From Dactylis glomerata (lineage: Eukaryota > Streptophyta > Magnoliopsida > Poales > Poaceae), in the NCBI GenBank assembly GCA_007115705.1, contig QXEO01000240.1, positions 965,290-1,029,289 of the forward strand: a stretch of DNA of 64,000 nucleotides, given 5' to 3'. Of the stretch, positions 46,207 to 55,900 are shown piece after piece; within the stretch, counting starts at the first letter, position 1; each line of letters opens with the position of its first letter. Below the pieces are notes generated by a model. It was not told the DNA's origin. It worked only from the letters and a program-made list of their open reading frames with translations, and searched no databases. The position numbers and the translations under genes are program-made.

Positions 46207-48070
46207 GAGCATCTCCAGCCGTTTGGGCTCCCCAGGCCAAAATCCAGCACTATTTAGCACCGGATGAATGAAAATTTCGGTGTGGGGAGGCCCATGTTCC
46301 CAGTGGCGAGCCCATGGGGGAAATTTGATATCAAACAGAATTAGACGAAAAATGTTCAAAGTTTGGCGAAACTTAGAGATATTTATATATATAGGCGAGT
46401 TTTTACATATATAGGCCGAATTTGTAATATATTTGAATTCGGCCTAACCTAAACTAAGAACACGCGTTCTACATGCCGAAATGGCGGTAGAAATGTGTGT
46501 AGTCGCCACTGGAGTCGCCGCCGTCGTCCTGCGGCGGCGCCTGCTGGTGCTCTGGCCGAGGTTCCAACGGCTGGACCCCTGTCCAGCGTCGCCGAAGCGC
46601 GTTGGCGTAGGCTGGTACTCGTTGTCATCGCTGGAGTCTTCCAGCTTGAAGACCGGCGCGCCTCTGGCCGGTTGAGCAGCGGCTTTGGTGCGGCGCCGCG
46701 CCTGCGCCAGGTCCAGCAGCTGCCGCTGCTGCTCCGCCTGCTCCTTCTCCCAGTCTTGCCTGGATCAGGCGAGCGCCGCGTCCATCGGTATGGCGTTGTC
46801 GGCGGGGACAAGGTCAGCTAGGGACTTGGCGATCGCCTCGCGCATCGCCGCGTCCTTGGTGCGCGTGGCCTCCATGTCAGCGAGGTCAGGCACGGCCTTG
46901 GCGTCGTCCTTCCTCGGCTTCTGCTTGCGGCCACGCACTGGCATCGACAAGGTGCGCGCCTCCTCGCGGATGATGAGGGCGCCGCTGCTGCGCCTCGGTG
47001 GCGCGGACGACGGCTCCTGCTTCATGGTCCTCGGTGTTGATGCCGACGATCATGATGCCGACCTTGACGCCAACCCAGAGGACACCGACCCGGAGGATCG
47101 GGATGCCATCCGACGTGGCATCCACGAGCTCCCACGGCGGCATGACAGCGGCGGTGGCTGTTGCGGCGACATCCCAAGGACGGGCGAGTTCCCGCGTTCG
47201 ATATGCGCGAGGACAGCCTCGAGGGTGCGGCCGAGCGCGCTCCACCAGCGGCGGCGGCCGACGGCGTTGTTGCGCACAGGAGGAGGGGAGGGCCATCGTA
47301 CGCGGCGAGTTCACGCTCATACCTACGCCGAAAGAACGCCATCCATGCCGTGTAGTTGTCCGGGTAGAAGCGCGGCTCGACGCGCTGCTCGTCGCTCATC
47401 CCCTCCAGGACCTCATCGATGGCGGCGCCCACTAGCGGCGGAGGGTTCGGGACGCCCCCCACGCTCAGGCGCCAGCCTCCGGGCACGCGGAAGTCGGGCG
47501 GCGCCGGGTAGCCCCCCGCGTAGAGTAGGCGGCCCTCCCACTGGTGCATGGAGCGCCGACTGGATCCATTGTTGGCCGCGTCGTCGTCGAAGCCATAGCC
47601 CACCATTGCTCGTCGGGAAGAGGTGGAGAGTGGATTGGGGAGAAGGGGGTGAATGCGGATGGCCAGACGCGCGGTAGGCCGCGATAAATTGGCGGCCGCG
47701 CATTAACTAGCCTCGCCGCGTGGTTGCACGTCCATCGGCGGCAGGCGTTTACAGCGCGCGGAAGATGATGCGCGGGAAGACGACGGTGCGCGGAAGACGA
47801 TGCGATGAGGACGACGACCGCCCTCTCTCGCCGACAAGTCGGGGCCACCAGACGCGCGGGAACTTTCCTCGCCATTTCACTCGCATTTCTTTCGTCTGGA
47901 GTCCCCGAGCGCGCCCTGGAAGGCCAGGGATGGCCTGGGCTTGCCGGATGGATGAAGGCCCAAATCCGGGCGAAAACGAGGAACCGGGGGGCGCGACTGG
48001 GCCGTTTTTCGCCGTCCGGATGAAAAAAAGGCTGTCGGGGGCCTCGCCGGGACCATGGCTGGAGATGCGC
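46207..48070. mobile_element. PIF/Harbinger-like non-autonomous DNA transposon with ORF cargo
   Basis: 1864 bp. Ends GAGCATCTCCAGCC (left) and, in reverse, GCGCATCTCCAGCC (right), 13 of 14 identical. The 3-bp duplication TGA is at 46204-46206 and 48071-48073, typical of Harbinger. Skipping it restores the FAR1 frame at the EDTHNHVLA position, which proves the boundaries. No transposase is present. It carries a degenerate copy of a grass hypothetical gene. Confidence 0.9.
46500..47606 (-). pseudogene. Grass-specific hypothetical gene, degenerate copy inside the Harbinger-like element
   Basis: From ATG 47606 the first frame gives MVGYGFDDD..., PPDFRVPGGWRLSVGGVPNP and YTAWMAFFRRRYERELAAYD. A one-base loss in a C-run near 47283 moves the frame to GRRRWWSALGRTLEAVLAHI and SSWMPRRMASRSS, followed by a stop at 47050-47052. 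Then come a KQEPSSAP segment and a stop at 46765-46767, and a coiled, Gln/Arg-rich part. The order (VPPP motif, WW..S.GRTLE motif, PRRM motif, acidic SSDDE tail) matches a family I recall as abundant and uncharacterised in Triticeae. No function is known. It is related to the intact ORF at 50416. Confidence 0.7.
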
Positions 48071-48280
48071 TGAGTGTCCTCAAATCTTAGAACATTCCAA
48101 TGCCCCCTTTTCCTCTTGTACGACATACTGAAGTGGGCTTTGCAGCTGCAACGAGACAGAGGTCGTGCCCTGCGTTGGCGCTCTTCCATGTTAAACCACT
48201 TCTCTTCATGTTTCCCAGCCCTGGAACAACGGAACCGCCTGTATTGCAAAATTTGTGTTCCTATTTTGGTCATTAACCAC

Positions 48281-48751
48281 TGACGAGGGTATGACCCCTC
48301 GGTCCTCGATATTTGCCTACCTGGTTCCTGCCAAGGAAGAAGCCCGCTCGAAGGGTACCCGAAGCCCGCAAAGCCCAGCACTTCGACTTGGAGTAGAAGG
48401 CAAAAAATATTTGTAAACCCTAACTGGCTGCATCTATAAAGCCACCAAGGGCGCCCCCCTAGAGACCGGATTCGCATAGCCTACAAAACAACCTCGCATA
48501 GGCTAGCCAAGCCATCTCCTTCCAACTCCGCCAGATTGCATCTGCGCGCCATTGTAACAGCTCCTCATATACCAGCAATACAAGATCAGACAAGCAGGAT
48601 GTAGGTCTTTACCCTCCGGGGGGCCGAACCTGGGTAAATTCGTGTGCACCCCCTGTTTCTGTCTGAAGCCGTCGAATCCGCCAAGCGCCCACATGCTCTC
48701 CATGAATCGAAAGCCCCGAAACATGGGCATTGCCGGGAATAAACCTCGTCA
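48281..48751 (+). repeat. Solo LTR, 471 bp, in the FAR1 domain
   Basis: Ends TGACGAGG and CCTCGTCA form a perfect 8-bp inverted pair, with ACCAC duplicated at 48276-48280 and 48752-48756. TATAAAG at 48435-48441 and the polarity of the sequence suggest plus orientation. It could instead be a very short TRIM element, but there is no internal region. Its removal with one ACCAC rejoins the FAR1 frame. Confidence 0.9.
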
Positions 48752-50001
48752 ACCACTTAACTCTCTCACGTCTAACGCTGAAACCTTGCTGTTTGGTGTA
48801 CTTGTTGTAGAACTCAAAGGCCTGTTCTTCAGAAAGAAAGGTCATGCCCCTAATTATATTCTTGTTCGTATCCCCCTTATCTTCACCAGCTAGACACCCC
48901 ATTGCTGGATGCCCTTGTTGGTTACCATGGTCATGATGGGTCACCTAGAAAATCACAGAAGCAACATCTATTTAGTGTTAGTATCATCACAAATATGCTA
49001 TGCACTGCCATATACAACAATAAACAACATACATCACTAATGCTTAGAGATTTTGATACTTCAGGACCCTCTTCAATCGCCTCGTCATCAAAAATTTCCA
49101 AATCTGAATCCCCATAATAGTCATGCTCAATATGAGTCACTGGTATGAGCTGCACAGTTGTACAGCAAAGTAAAATAACATGTCAATTCAATGAAGCAAT
49201 GGCTATTGAATTATTATCAAATGTAGTTACAATGCACATACATTGCCGGTGTTTTCAGTGTTGGGTTCATCTGCATCATTGTCCTTGCTTTTAGAATAGA
49301 TGTCCATCTAAAAAATATGAAAATAAGAATCACAATTTCAAATGCTCTTTGCATCACATGTCGGGTATAAATATAAATGACTCACGTTTTCATCATCGTC
49401 TCCGTCGGTATCAAAAATGCTTTTGTTAGGAAAATCATGTTCTGAGGATGAGCTAATTTCATCATTCAAACTTGATTCACCGTTTAAGTTATCATCGTCA
49501 CTACTAGATGACATAGTGTCGTCCTTCGTCTATCAAAAATCACATAAACAAAAATTAATGAGATTATATTCCTCTCTTAAATTAAGTATTTTAATGGATA
49601 TCTGATCTCACCTTATTCACATCACTTGATTGAAGACGCGGAAATTAAAAGCTACACGGATGTTGTCCTTGCGCCGCGCGGAACTGCAGATTTCCTAGCT
49701 ACAATCTGTAGGTGTACAATCGCCTTGGAATCCGCGGCTGTCTCTTCTGCGGGAGCGGTAACCTACGGTGGGGACAGTCAAATCGCCTTGGAATCGGGCG
49801 GCGGCTGCTAGCTTTCTGTGGGGATTGGAGATTGATCTGTCGCCATTCGCCTGCGAACACTAATTTTGCTATTTTTTCCTATATTTATCTTGTTCCGGTC
49901 GGCGGGTACGGTCGCATATTTTTTCCCAGCCCCCCCCCCCAGAAACGTGCCCACCAACCGGAGCCGGATCCTCTGACTTTCTGTATCCTGACTTTCCCTA
50001 A

Positions 50002-50062
50002 CTTTGGGTCACTGACAAGTGGAACCCACCACATATGTGACCCACCTGTCAGTGACCCAAAG
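50002..50062. repeat. Foldback with 16-bp perfect arms
   Basis: CTTTGGGTCACTGACA (50002-50017) is repeated as its reverse complement at 50047-50062, with CATATG in the loop. It lies 350 bp upstream of the hypothetical gene. Confidence 0.85.
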
Positions 50063-50324
50063 CCAACACGGTGAAGTCAAAGGATCCCGTTCCCCACCAA
50101 CCGTGCACGCCTCATTTTCCTCCCGATGCGATCGGCCATAAACTGGCAACACGGTCGTCTTTCTCCCCGTATCGTCTTCCTCCCCGCCTCGTCTTCCTCC
50201 CGCCTCGTGTTCCACCCCCATCCCGCCTCATCTTCCTCCCGCCTTGTGTTCCACCCCGATCTGCTCGGCCCCCGATGGGAGTAATGGCGGCACTACCGGC
50301 GCGCACTACCGAGCCGCCCCCCGA

Positions 50325-50331
50325 TATAAAA
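50325..50331 (+). promoter_or_regulatory. TATA box of the hypothetical gene
   Basis: TATAAAA in CGATATAAAATCTCCC, about 85-90 bp before the ATG at 50416, leaving room for a start site and a short CT-rich leader. Confidence 0.65.
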
Positions 50332-50415
50332 TCTCCCTCGCCGCTCACTCCTCCCCCCACGCTCTCACTCCCTTCGCCCCCCACACCGCCACGAGAACCC
50401 TAGCGAAGCTTCGCC

Positions 50416-51240
50416 ATGGCGCACAACTCGGAGGCCAGCGGTAGCCGCGGTGGCCGTCGCGACAACGAGTTCCGGCCGAGGATCCTGCGGCTCGGGGAGG
50501 CGCACGTGCTCTACGAGAACAACTACCTCGTCCCGCCGAACTGGAGGGCGCCGTCGGGCTTGAAGATCTCCCCCACCGGCTACCTCGTCCCTCCGGTGCC
50601 CGAGGGCACGCGGCTCACCGCCTACATCCACTGGCGTCGCTCCGAGCTCACCCCGGCGGCGCGGGCGAACCCTGCCTGGGCGGAGAACTCGCTGTTCTGG
50701 GGGCACCTGGTCGCCGCCGAGAGGGAAGTGGAGCTCGAACGCCAAGCCGGGCCCGACGACGGTCTGGACAACCGTCTGGGGCGGCATCGGGTGTGGCGTG
50801 GCCTCAATGTCGACGACGTCCTCGCGAATCTCGGCTACCGGGCGACTGCCCAGCCGCAGCGCAAGCACCCTCATCGCGCCAACTACATCCGGCTGTCGCC
50901 GCCGGTGAACAAGAGGGCGGAGCCGGAGGACGTAAAGCCGGATGCTGCGCAGCGCGGGAGGACAGGCGCCAGAGGACGGACTCCGCCGCCGTCGCTGCCA
51001 CTGCTGCCGTCGCCGTTGCTGGATGCCTACCTCCGGCACCAGGCTTCTCTGCGCGTGCCCGATGACCCCGAGGACACGCCGGGCTACACCAAGGCCGTGC
51101 AGGAGTCGGTGGCAGCCGAACAACAGCGCCGCCTCTCCGCCGACGATGAATACTGCAAGTGGTGGTCGGCTTACGAGAGCGGCGCCGTCATCGACTTGGC
51201 CGAATCTGATGGCCCTGCGGCGAGCGCCAGCGCCTGGTAG
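50416..51240 (+). CDS. Grass-specific hypothetical protein, intact, 274 aa
   Basis: ATG 50416 is the first ATG after the TATA box and has a strong context (TTCGCCATGGCG). The protein has a basic N-terminus, then LYENNYLVPPNWRAPSG and ISPTGYLVPPVPEG, a helical RRSELTP segment, RHRVWRGLNVDDVLANLGYR, a Pro/Arg-rich linker, and a C-terminal part with DDPEDTPGYTKAVQESVAAE and an acidic AVIDLAESDG tail. The layout resembles the degenerate cargo ORF at 46500-47606 and the uncharacterised Triticeae family. No introns, signal peptide or membrane segment are seen. GC content is high, as in many grass single-exon genes. The function is unknown; nothing shows a Harbinger terminus around this copy. Confidence 0.72.
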   Translation: MAHNSEASGSRGGRRDNEFRPRILRLGEAHVLYENNYLVPPNWRAPSGLKISPTGYLVPPVPEGTRLTAYIHWRRSELTPAARANPAWAENSLFWGHLVAAEREVELERQAGPDDGLDNRLGRHRVWRGLNVDDVLANLGYRATAQPQRKHPHRANYIRLSPPVNKRAEPEDVKPDAAQRGRTGARGRTPPPSLPLLPSPLLDAYLRHQASLRVPDDPEDTPGYTKAVQESVAAEQQRRLSADDEYCKWWSAYESGAVIDLAESDGPAASASAW

Positions 51241-51633
51241 CTCTCCTCCTACGACTAGAGCAAGGGCGGCGACGACGACGGTGGAGACGGTGGTGACGAG
51301 GCTGACAACGGGCCACGCTGTTTTTAGATTTATTAGGATATTAGGATAAATAATATGTAAAATTCCCGCCGGTTTAATGAATGCTACTTTTATTATATTC
51401 GCATTTTTTATGTTTTTGGGCCCACATATGCCATGTCATCAGTATACGACACGTCATCCATATACAAAACGTATATAGATGACTTGGCACAGGCGGGTTT
51501 GGATATGGGCTTCGGCGGGCGGCCCTTACCCTCGCGCTGACCTGGTGGGACCGGCGGAAAGTTTTACAATGTTTGCCAAAAGGGGGTCTATTGAAGCGGA
51601 AGGCGTTAAAATTTCTCTAATTTCGTTTTGATA

Positions 51634-51680
51634 CTCCCTCTGATCTATATTAGTGATCACTGATTTAGTACAAAATCGTA
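51634..51680. mobile_element. Stowaway MITE fragment (one end only)
   Basis: TA followed by CTCCCTCTGATCTATATTAG, a common Triticeae Stowaway terminus. The matching right end is missing. Confidence 0.6.
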
Positions 51681-51685
51681 TAAAA

Positions 51686-51806
51686 TATATAAGGCCATCT
51701 CCAATGCAAATTGCTTAGAGATGCGTGTACAAAACTGAACAGGTTTTTTCAGAAGCACCAATGCGTATTTTTATACCATTAGAGATGCAACGGTGGAGAT
51801 GGTATT
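51686..51806. repeat. Small inverted-repeat element, about 120 bp
   Basis: CCATCTCCAATGC at the left and, in reverse, CCATCTCCACCGTTGC at the right. It could be a Harbinger/Tourist-type MITE. No convincing target duplication was found. Confidence 0.4.
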
Positions 51807-52995
51807 TTGGCTCATAGATGTAGATACAACCATTATAAAATGCATAAAGATACACATGTAAATATATTTTCCAGATTTTTTTAACATTTCAGAAAAAAAA
51901 TGAATTTTTTGCAATAAGTTCATACGCGACTAGGAGCAAAGTTGGATTTTCGCCTAATGAAGCACTTTTCCTGTATGAACAAGCACTTGTCCAACAGAAA
52001 AATATTTTATTTGTTGAACACTTCTAATAAGCGCACTTGCATCATATAAATTGCCTAGTCAAGGTAAGCGCGTAAGGCTAATTTGGTCGATTGTCAAAAA
52101 TGACAAACTAACAAACCAGCAAAAGAAAACAGCGCCATGCCGCGGAAACAAGGAAGAAAAGGCGAGGAAGAGAAGGAAGGACACCGCGTCCCCGCAGCGC
52201 CTAGCCTGCCCAGCCGGAGCCAGACCGCAGCAAATCTGCCAGAGACGACGACGAAAGGCTCCGTCACATGGCTGTGCAGGAAGGCAGTGCTCGCTGCAGC
52301 AGACACAGAAGATCAGGTATGGACACGCGAAACGGGGAAGCAGTCAAAACCGCTGGCCGAATCGATCACGTGCGTGTTCGCCCGGGATGGGCTGCTCTGT
52401 TTACTTCTGGTACCCGTCACGCTCGCTCGCTCTGACACTTTGCTCTCGCGGAGAGGAAAACCAGGGCTCGCGTCCCCATCGTCAATCATCCTCGCGTCTC
52501 CCTCGCCGCCGGTCGAACTCCGACAGCGGCAACACTCCACCATCTCGCACGATTCCCGCAGGCCGGATGGCCGCGCCGCCGCTCACCGCCGATGCGCCCC
52601 CCTGCACGGACACCGGAAGCTGGAAAGGCTGCGTTACGCTACTCCTGCTCCCCTTCCCCGGTACCGAGAAGGGGCCCGGGGACTTTGATTTGACCGGGGG
52701 TAAATGGAGAGCGTCTCAGCATAGAAAACTCAGACGGAGGACGGAGCAGCCAGCAGTTCCACACCAAACCGGGCCAGCTAGCCAGCCACCCGCTCCACCC
52801 CCTCGGGCGCTGGTGCTTGGTCAGACGCACAAGTACACACGCAACGAGCCAGGACTGCGTCTACTTCTTCTTCGCTCATCTTCCACTGTCCCCTCCCTCG
52901 TCTATTCTCCCCGGTTGCTTCCTTGCACGCCTCTCCGTCCCTTCCAAACTAGAGGTGGACTTTGGTTTTCTCGACCTGAGCGCCGGGCACCCACG

Positions 52996-55900
52996 ATGAT
53001 GAAGGAGCGGCCGGGCTCGAAGCTGGTCCGGGGCGCCCGGCAGGAGTCGCGGCGGTTCCGGCTGCTCGTCATCGTCGTCGGCTTCTTCCTCGTCTCCCTC
53101 ACCTTCGTCGTCGTCTCCAAGCCCGACGCCATCCTCTTCGGCCGTAAGCATCCAATTCCGCTTCTTTACCTTGCCTCTCGATTGGTCTGTGGCTTAATTC
53201 TGCTGCTTCGTCCTCACTCGCTAGCTAACGAACCAGCCAACTGTAACGGCTTCATCCATCGTGTAAAGTAAAGGCAGAGTAGCAACTGACTAACGGTGGC
53301 GTCCTGTTTTCGCAGTGAACGGCAAGCTGCCGGCGGAGGAGGCGCCGGCGTCCATCCTCATCCAGCAGCCGGTCGACAAGACGCCCGTCGTCGCCAACAA
53401 GAGAACGGACACCGACGCTCTCGGTAACTAATTCAACTCCCTATCGATCGATCCTCGCCTAGCCGTGCACCAGTTTGCTCACCGGACTTTCTTGAACACC
53501 TTGTGCCGGTTTCCTTCTCCAGGCGGTGACCCCAAAGTTGTGGACGACGAAACAGATGTGAAACCAAAAGGTTAATCAATTTCCACTTTCATTCACCCCC
53601 AAAGCCAAAGGCGTCCTCTTTTGCTCTCCTTTTCTCCCCCAGCTTATCTTGCCGGTCTAACAGCATGTGGTGACGGCTTGTGCAGAGATCAGAGGCGTCG
53701 AGGACCAAGTGCTGAGCGAGCCGGACCCGGCAAGCGGGATGACGGAGCCGCCCCACAACAAGGACGGGAGCGGCCATAAATCCGACTCGGAGATGTTAGG
53801 TTAGCCGTCGCTGTTCTTCTGCCCATAATTAGCACTCGCCTCGTACTCTTGCAACTGTTAACGCCTTAACGGATCCGTGATTTGACCCCCGAAACCGAAT
53901 TGATGAATCCTCGAATGTTCTCTCCTTGTGTTCCGAAAAATTGTTTGGTCTGAAATGTGGAATGGATTGGATGTGTAGGTGGGGAGGGGAAAGAGAAGCA
54001 TACTAAGGTCACGCTCCCGACCGTCTCAAATTACACCATTCATGACGCCGAGGACACCCAAGTTGCTAGTACTAGTAAGCAAGAAGGTGCCGGCATTTAT
54101 TCGATTTATCCATTTCTTGTGCATTGCCTCACAAGCGCCCATTCATTTATTTGACCTGTCCCATTTGGTTTATCCCCTGTTTTCATCTGCAACCTCTGTT
54201 GCCAGAGTAGTACTTGCTCCATCCATTAAGAACTTGATTCTGTTTCTAATGGCAGAATGGAAGCAGTACTACCAGACCACTAGTTCATAAAAAATGGTAG
54301 TGCTACTGGGACTGAGATCTAGTGACTTTACTCACCATTGCACTTTACCCACTTCAGTGCCATCCGATTAAGATCTAACGTCCACGGTTAATTTAAAACT
54401 TGAACTCAGATTTCAAACTCTTTAGAAAAAATTGAAAAAATCACAGTAAATCATATATGTTTCTTTGAGTATTCTGGAAAAGTTTCGTTTTATTTGAACT
54501 ATTGGTTTATGATTTAATTGATTTTTTTAGCAAAAAACGTAAAAAGGCTATTTAATCATAATCTACTTATCTAAATAAAACGTAACTTTCCCAGAATACT
54601 AAATGAAATATATGTGATTTACTGTAATTTTTTCAATTTTTTCTAAAGAGTTTGAAATTTGAGTTCAAGTTTTGGTTCAACCATGTGCGTTGGATCTTGA
54701 TCCGATGGCACTGAGATGGGTAAAGTGCAATGGTGACTTCACATATTGAAGTCACTGGATCTCAGTCCGTGGTACTGTGGTGTGGTAGATGTAGAACGGG
54801 GCACAAGCTACAACAGTGTAGTACTGTACTGGTCTTTGATCCCAGTAATCTGAAATTTTATAAGCATTTTTGCTATGGGACATTTTACACTTAATAACTA
54901 TACAAGTATCCGTTTCCAATCCGAAGGATCCGGACCTCTAGACACAGGCAATTGTGTAGTACGAATCCTATGCCGTTATTTCTATGATATTGGAACTCGA
55001 TCCCATGTTGGGATCGCGTGGAAAAAGATCAATCCGATGCCGTTTTCAGTGACACCCATTGCAGCATTGAATACTTGTCACAACTCTTAAGTCGATTCAT
55101 CCATTTCTTGTGCATTGCCTGACAAGCCCCCATTCATTTTTTTGACCTGTTCCATTTCGCCCCTTTGTTGTTAGAGTAGTACTCCATTAAGAACTTGATT
55201 CCGTGTCTAATTGCAGAATAGAAGCAGTATTGCCAGACCACTCGTTCTTAAAAATAGTGGTGCTAGTAGACTAGTGCTACTGTGGTGTGGTAGAAGTACA
55301 ACTGTACGTTAGTATTAGCACAAGCTAGAACAGTGTACTGGTCTTTGATCCGAGTAACCAGGAATTTTATAAGCGTTTTTTGTATGGGCTCACATTTTAC
55401 ACATAATCATACTATACTACTACAAGTATCCATTTCCAATCCAAAGGATCCAGACCTCCGGACACTTATTTTATACCCATCAATCGGATGCCGTTTTCAG
55501 TGACACCAACTAGAGCATCGATTACTTCGCATCACGTGTCACAGCTCTTATTATTGATGCCTTATCATTGCTTTATGTATCCACTGGATCTGATCCAGCT
55601 GTTTGGCATCACGACTTTTCTTAATCAACATACCACGTTCCTCATATAATGTAAGAATCTTTCATTTTCTCAGGTGCAAGTAATACCCAGCAGCAAGGGA
55701 GCAAGCCATTGTGTGATTTCTCAAATTTCCGAGCAAACGTATGCGAAATGCGTGGTGATGTTAGAATTCATCCGAAAGCCACTTCAGTACTGTACATGGA
55801 GCCTGAAGGTTCACAAAGAGACGAGGTGTGGAAGATTAAGCCTTACCCTCGGAAAGGGGATGAGTTCTGCCTCAGCCATATCACCGAGCTGACAGTGAAA

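Larger units (their letters stand above)
44260..49514 (-). pseudogene. FAR1/FRS-type (MULE-derived) gene, split by two insertions and one stop
   Basis: Minus-strand exons that fit in frame: 49514-49386, 49307-49242, 49149-49033, then a large exon from 48944 to 44365, and a last exon 44284-44260 ending YVAPEQL. All introns are GT-AG. The large exon holds the FAR1 zinc-binding domain (SEEQAFEFYNKYTKQQGFSV; CSCKAHFSMSYKRK), the MULE transposase domain (CDSQSRQDYIDFGDMLMFDS; SETKDTYVWVLQTFLKAM), the SWIM finger (PCKHILFVLNH) and a C-terminal zinc-knuckle-like CTACNITGHN. It is interrupted by a solo LTR (48281-48751) and a Harbinger-like element (46207-48070); ignoring these plus one target duplication each, the frame is continuous. 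A TAG at 45435-45437 remains. FAR1-type proteins act as transcription factors or transposases; this copy cannot make a full product. Confidence 0.9.
49515..50415. promoter_or_regulatory. Shared upstream region between the FAR1-type gene and the hypothetical gene
   Basis: About 0.9 kb between two divergent starts (49514 minus, 50416 plus). It contains a 13-base C-run near 49928, a 61-bp foldback at 50002-50062, CT-rich tracts at 50160-50260 and a TATA box at 50325-50331. Confidence 0.5.
51241..52995. other. Intergenic region and GT61 promoter/5' leader
   Basis: No gene. It holds a broken Stowaway end (51634-51680), a small foldback (51686-51806), an AT-rich middle, and a GC- and CT-rich stretch at 52380-52995 that probably includes the GT61 promoter and leader. 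No clear TATA box was found close to the GT61 start. Confidence 0.5.

Noticed and set aside
46685..47677. Plus-strand open frame of 330 codons
   Set aside because: A GC-rich shadow of the minus-strand hypothetical-gene copy; Arg/Ala-rich with no domain.
47749..48477. Minus-strand open frame of 242 codons
   Set aside because: A chimera: it starts in the solo LTR, crosses FAR1 coding sequence and ends in the Harbinger-like element. Only the middle part is real coding sequence.
50365..51123. Minus-strand open frame of 252 codons
   Set aside because: Opposite-strand shadow of the intact hypothetical gene; Arg/Pro/Val composition typical of reversed GC-rich coding DNA.
52051..52995. In-frame upstream extension of GT61 exon 1
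   Set aside because: The frame is open by chance in GC-rich DNA; the sequence before ATG 52996 is not protein-like, and an added 300 residues would bury the signal anchor.
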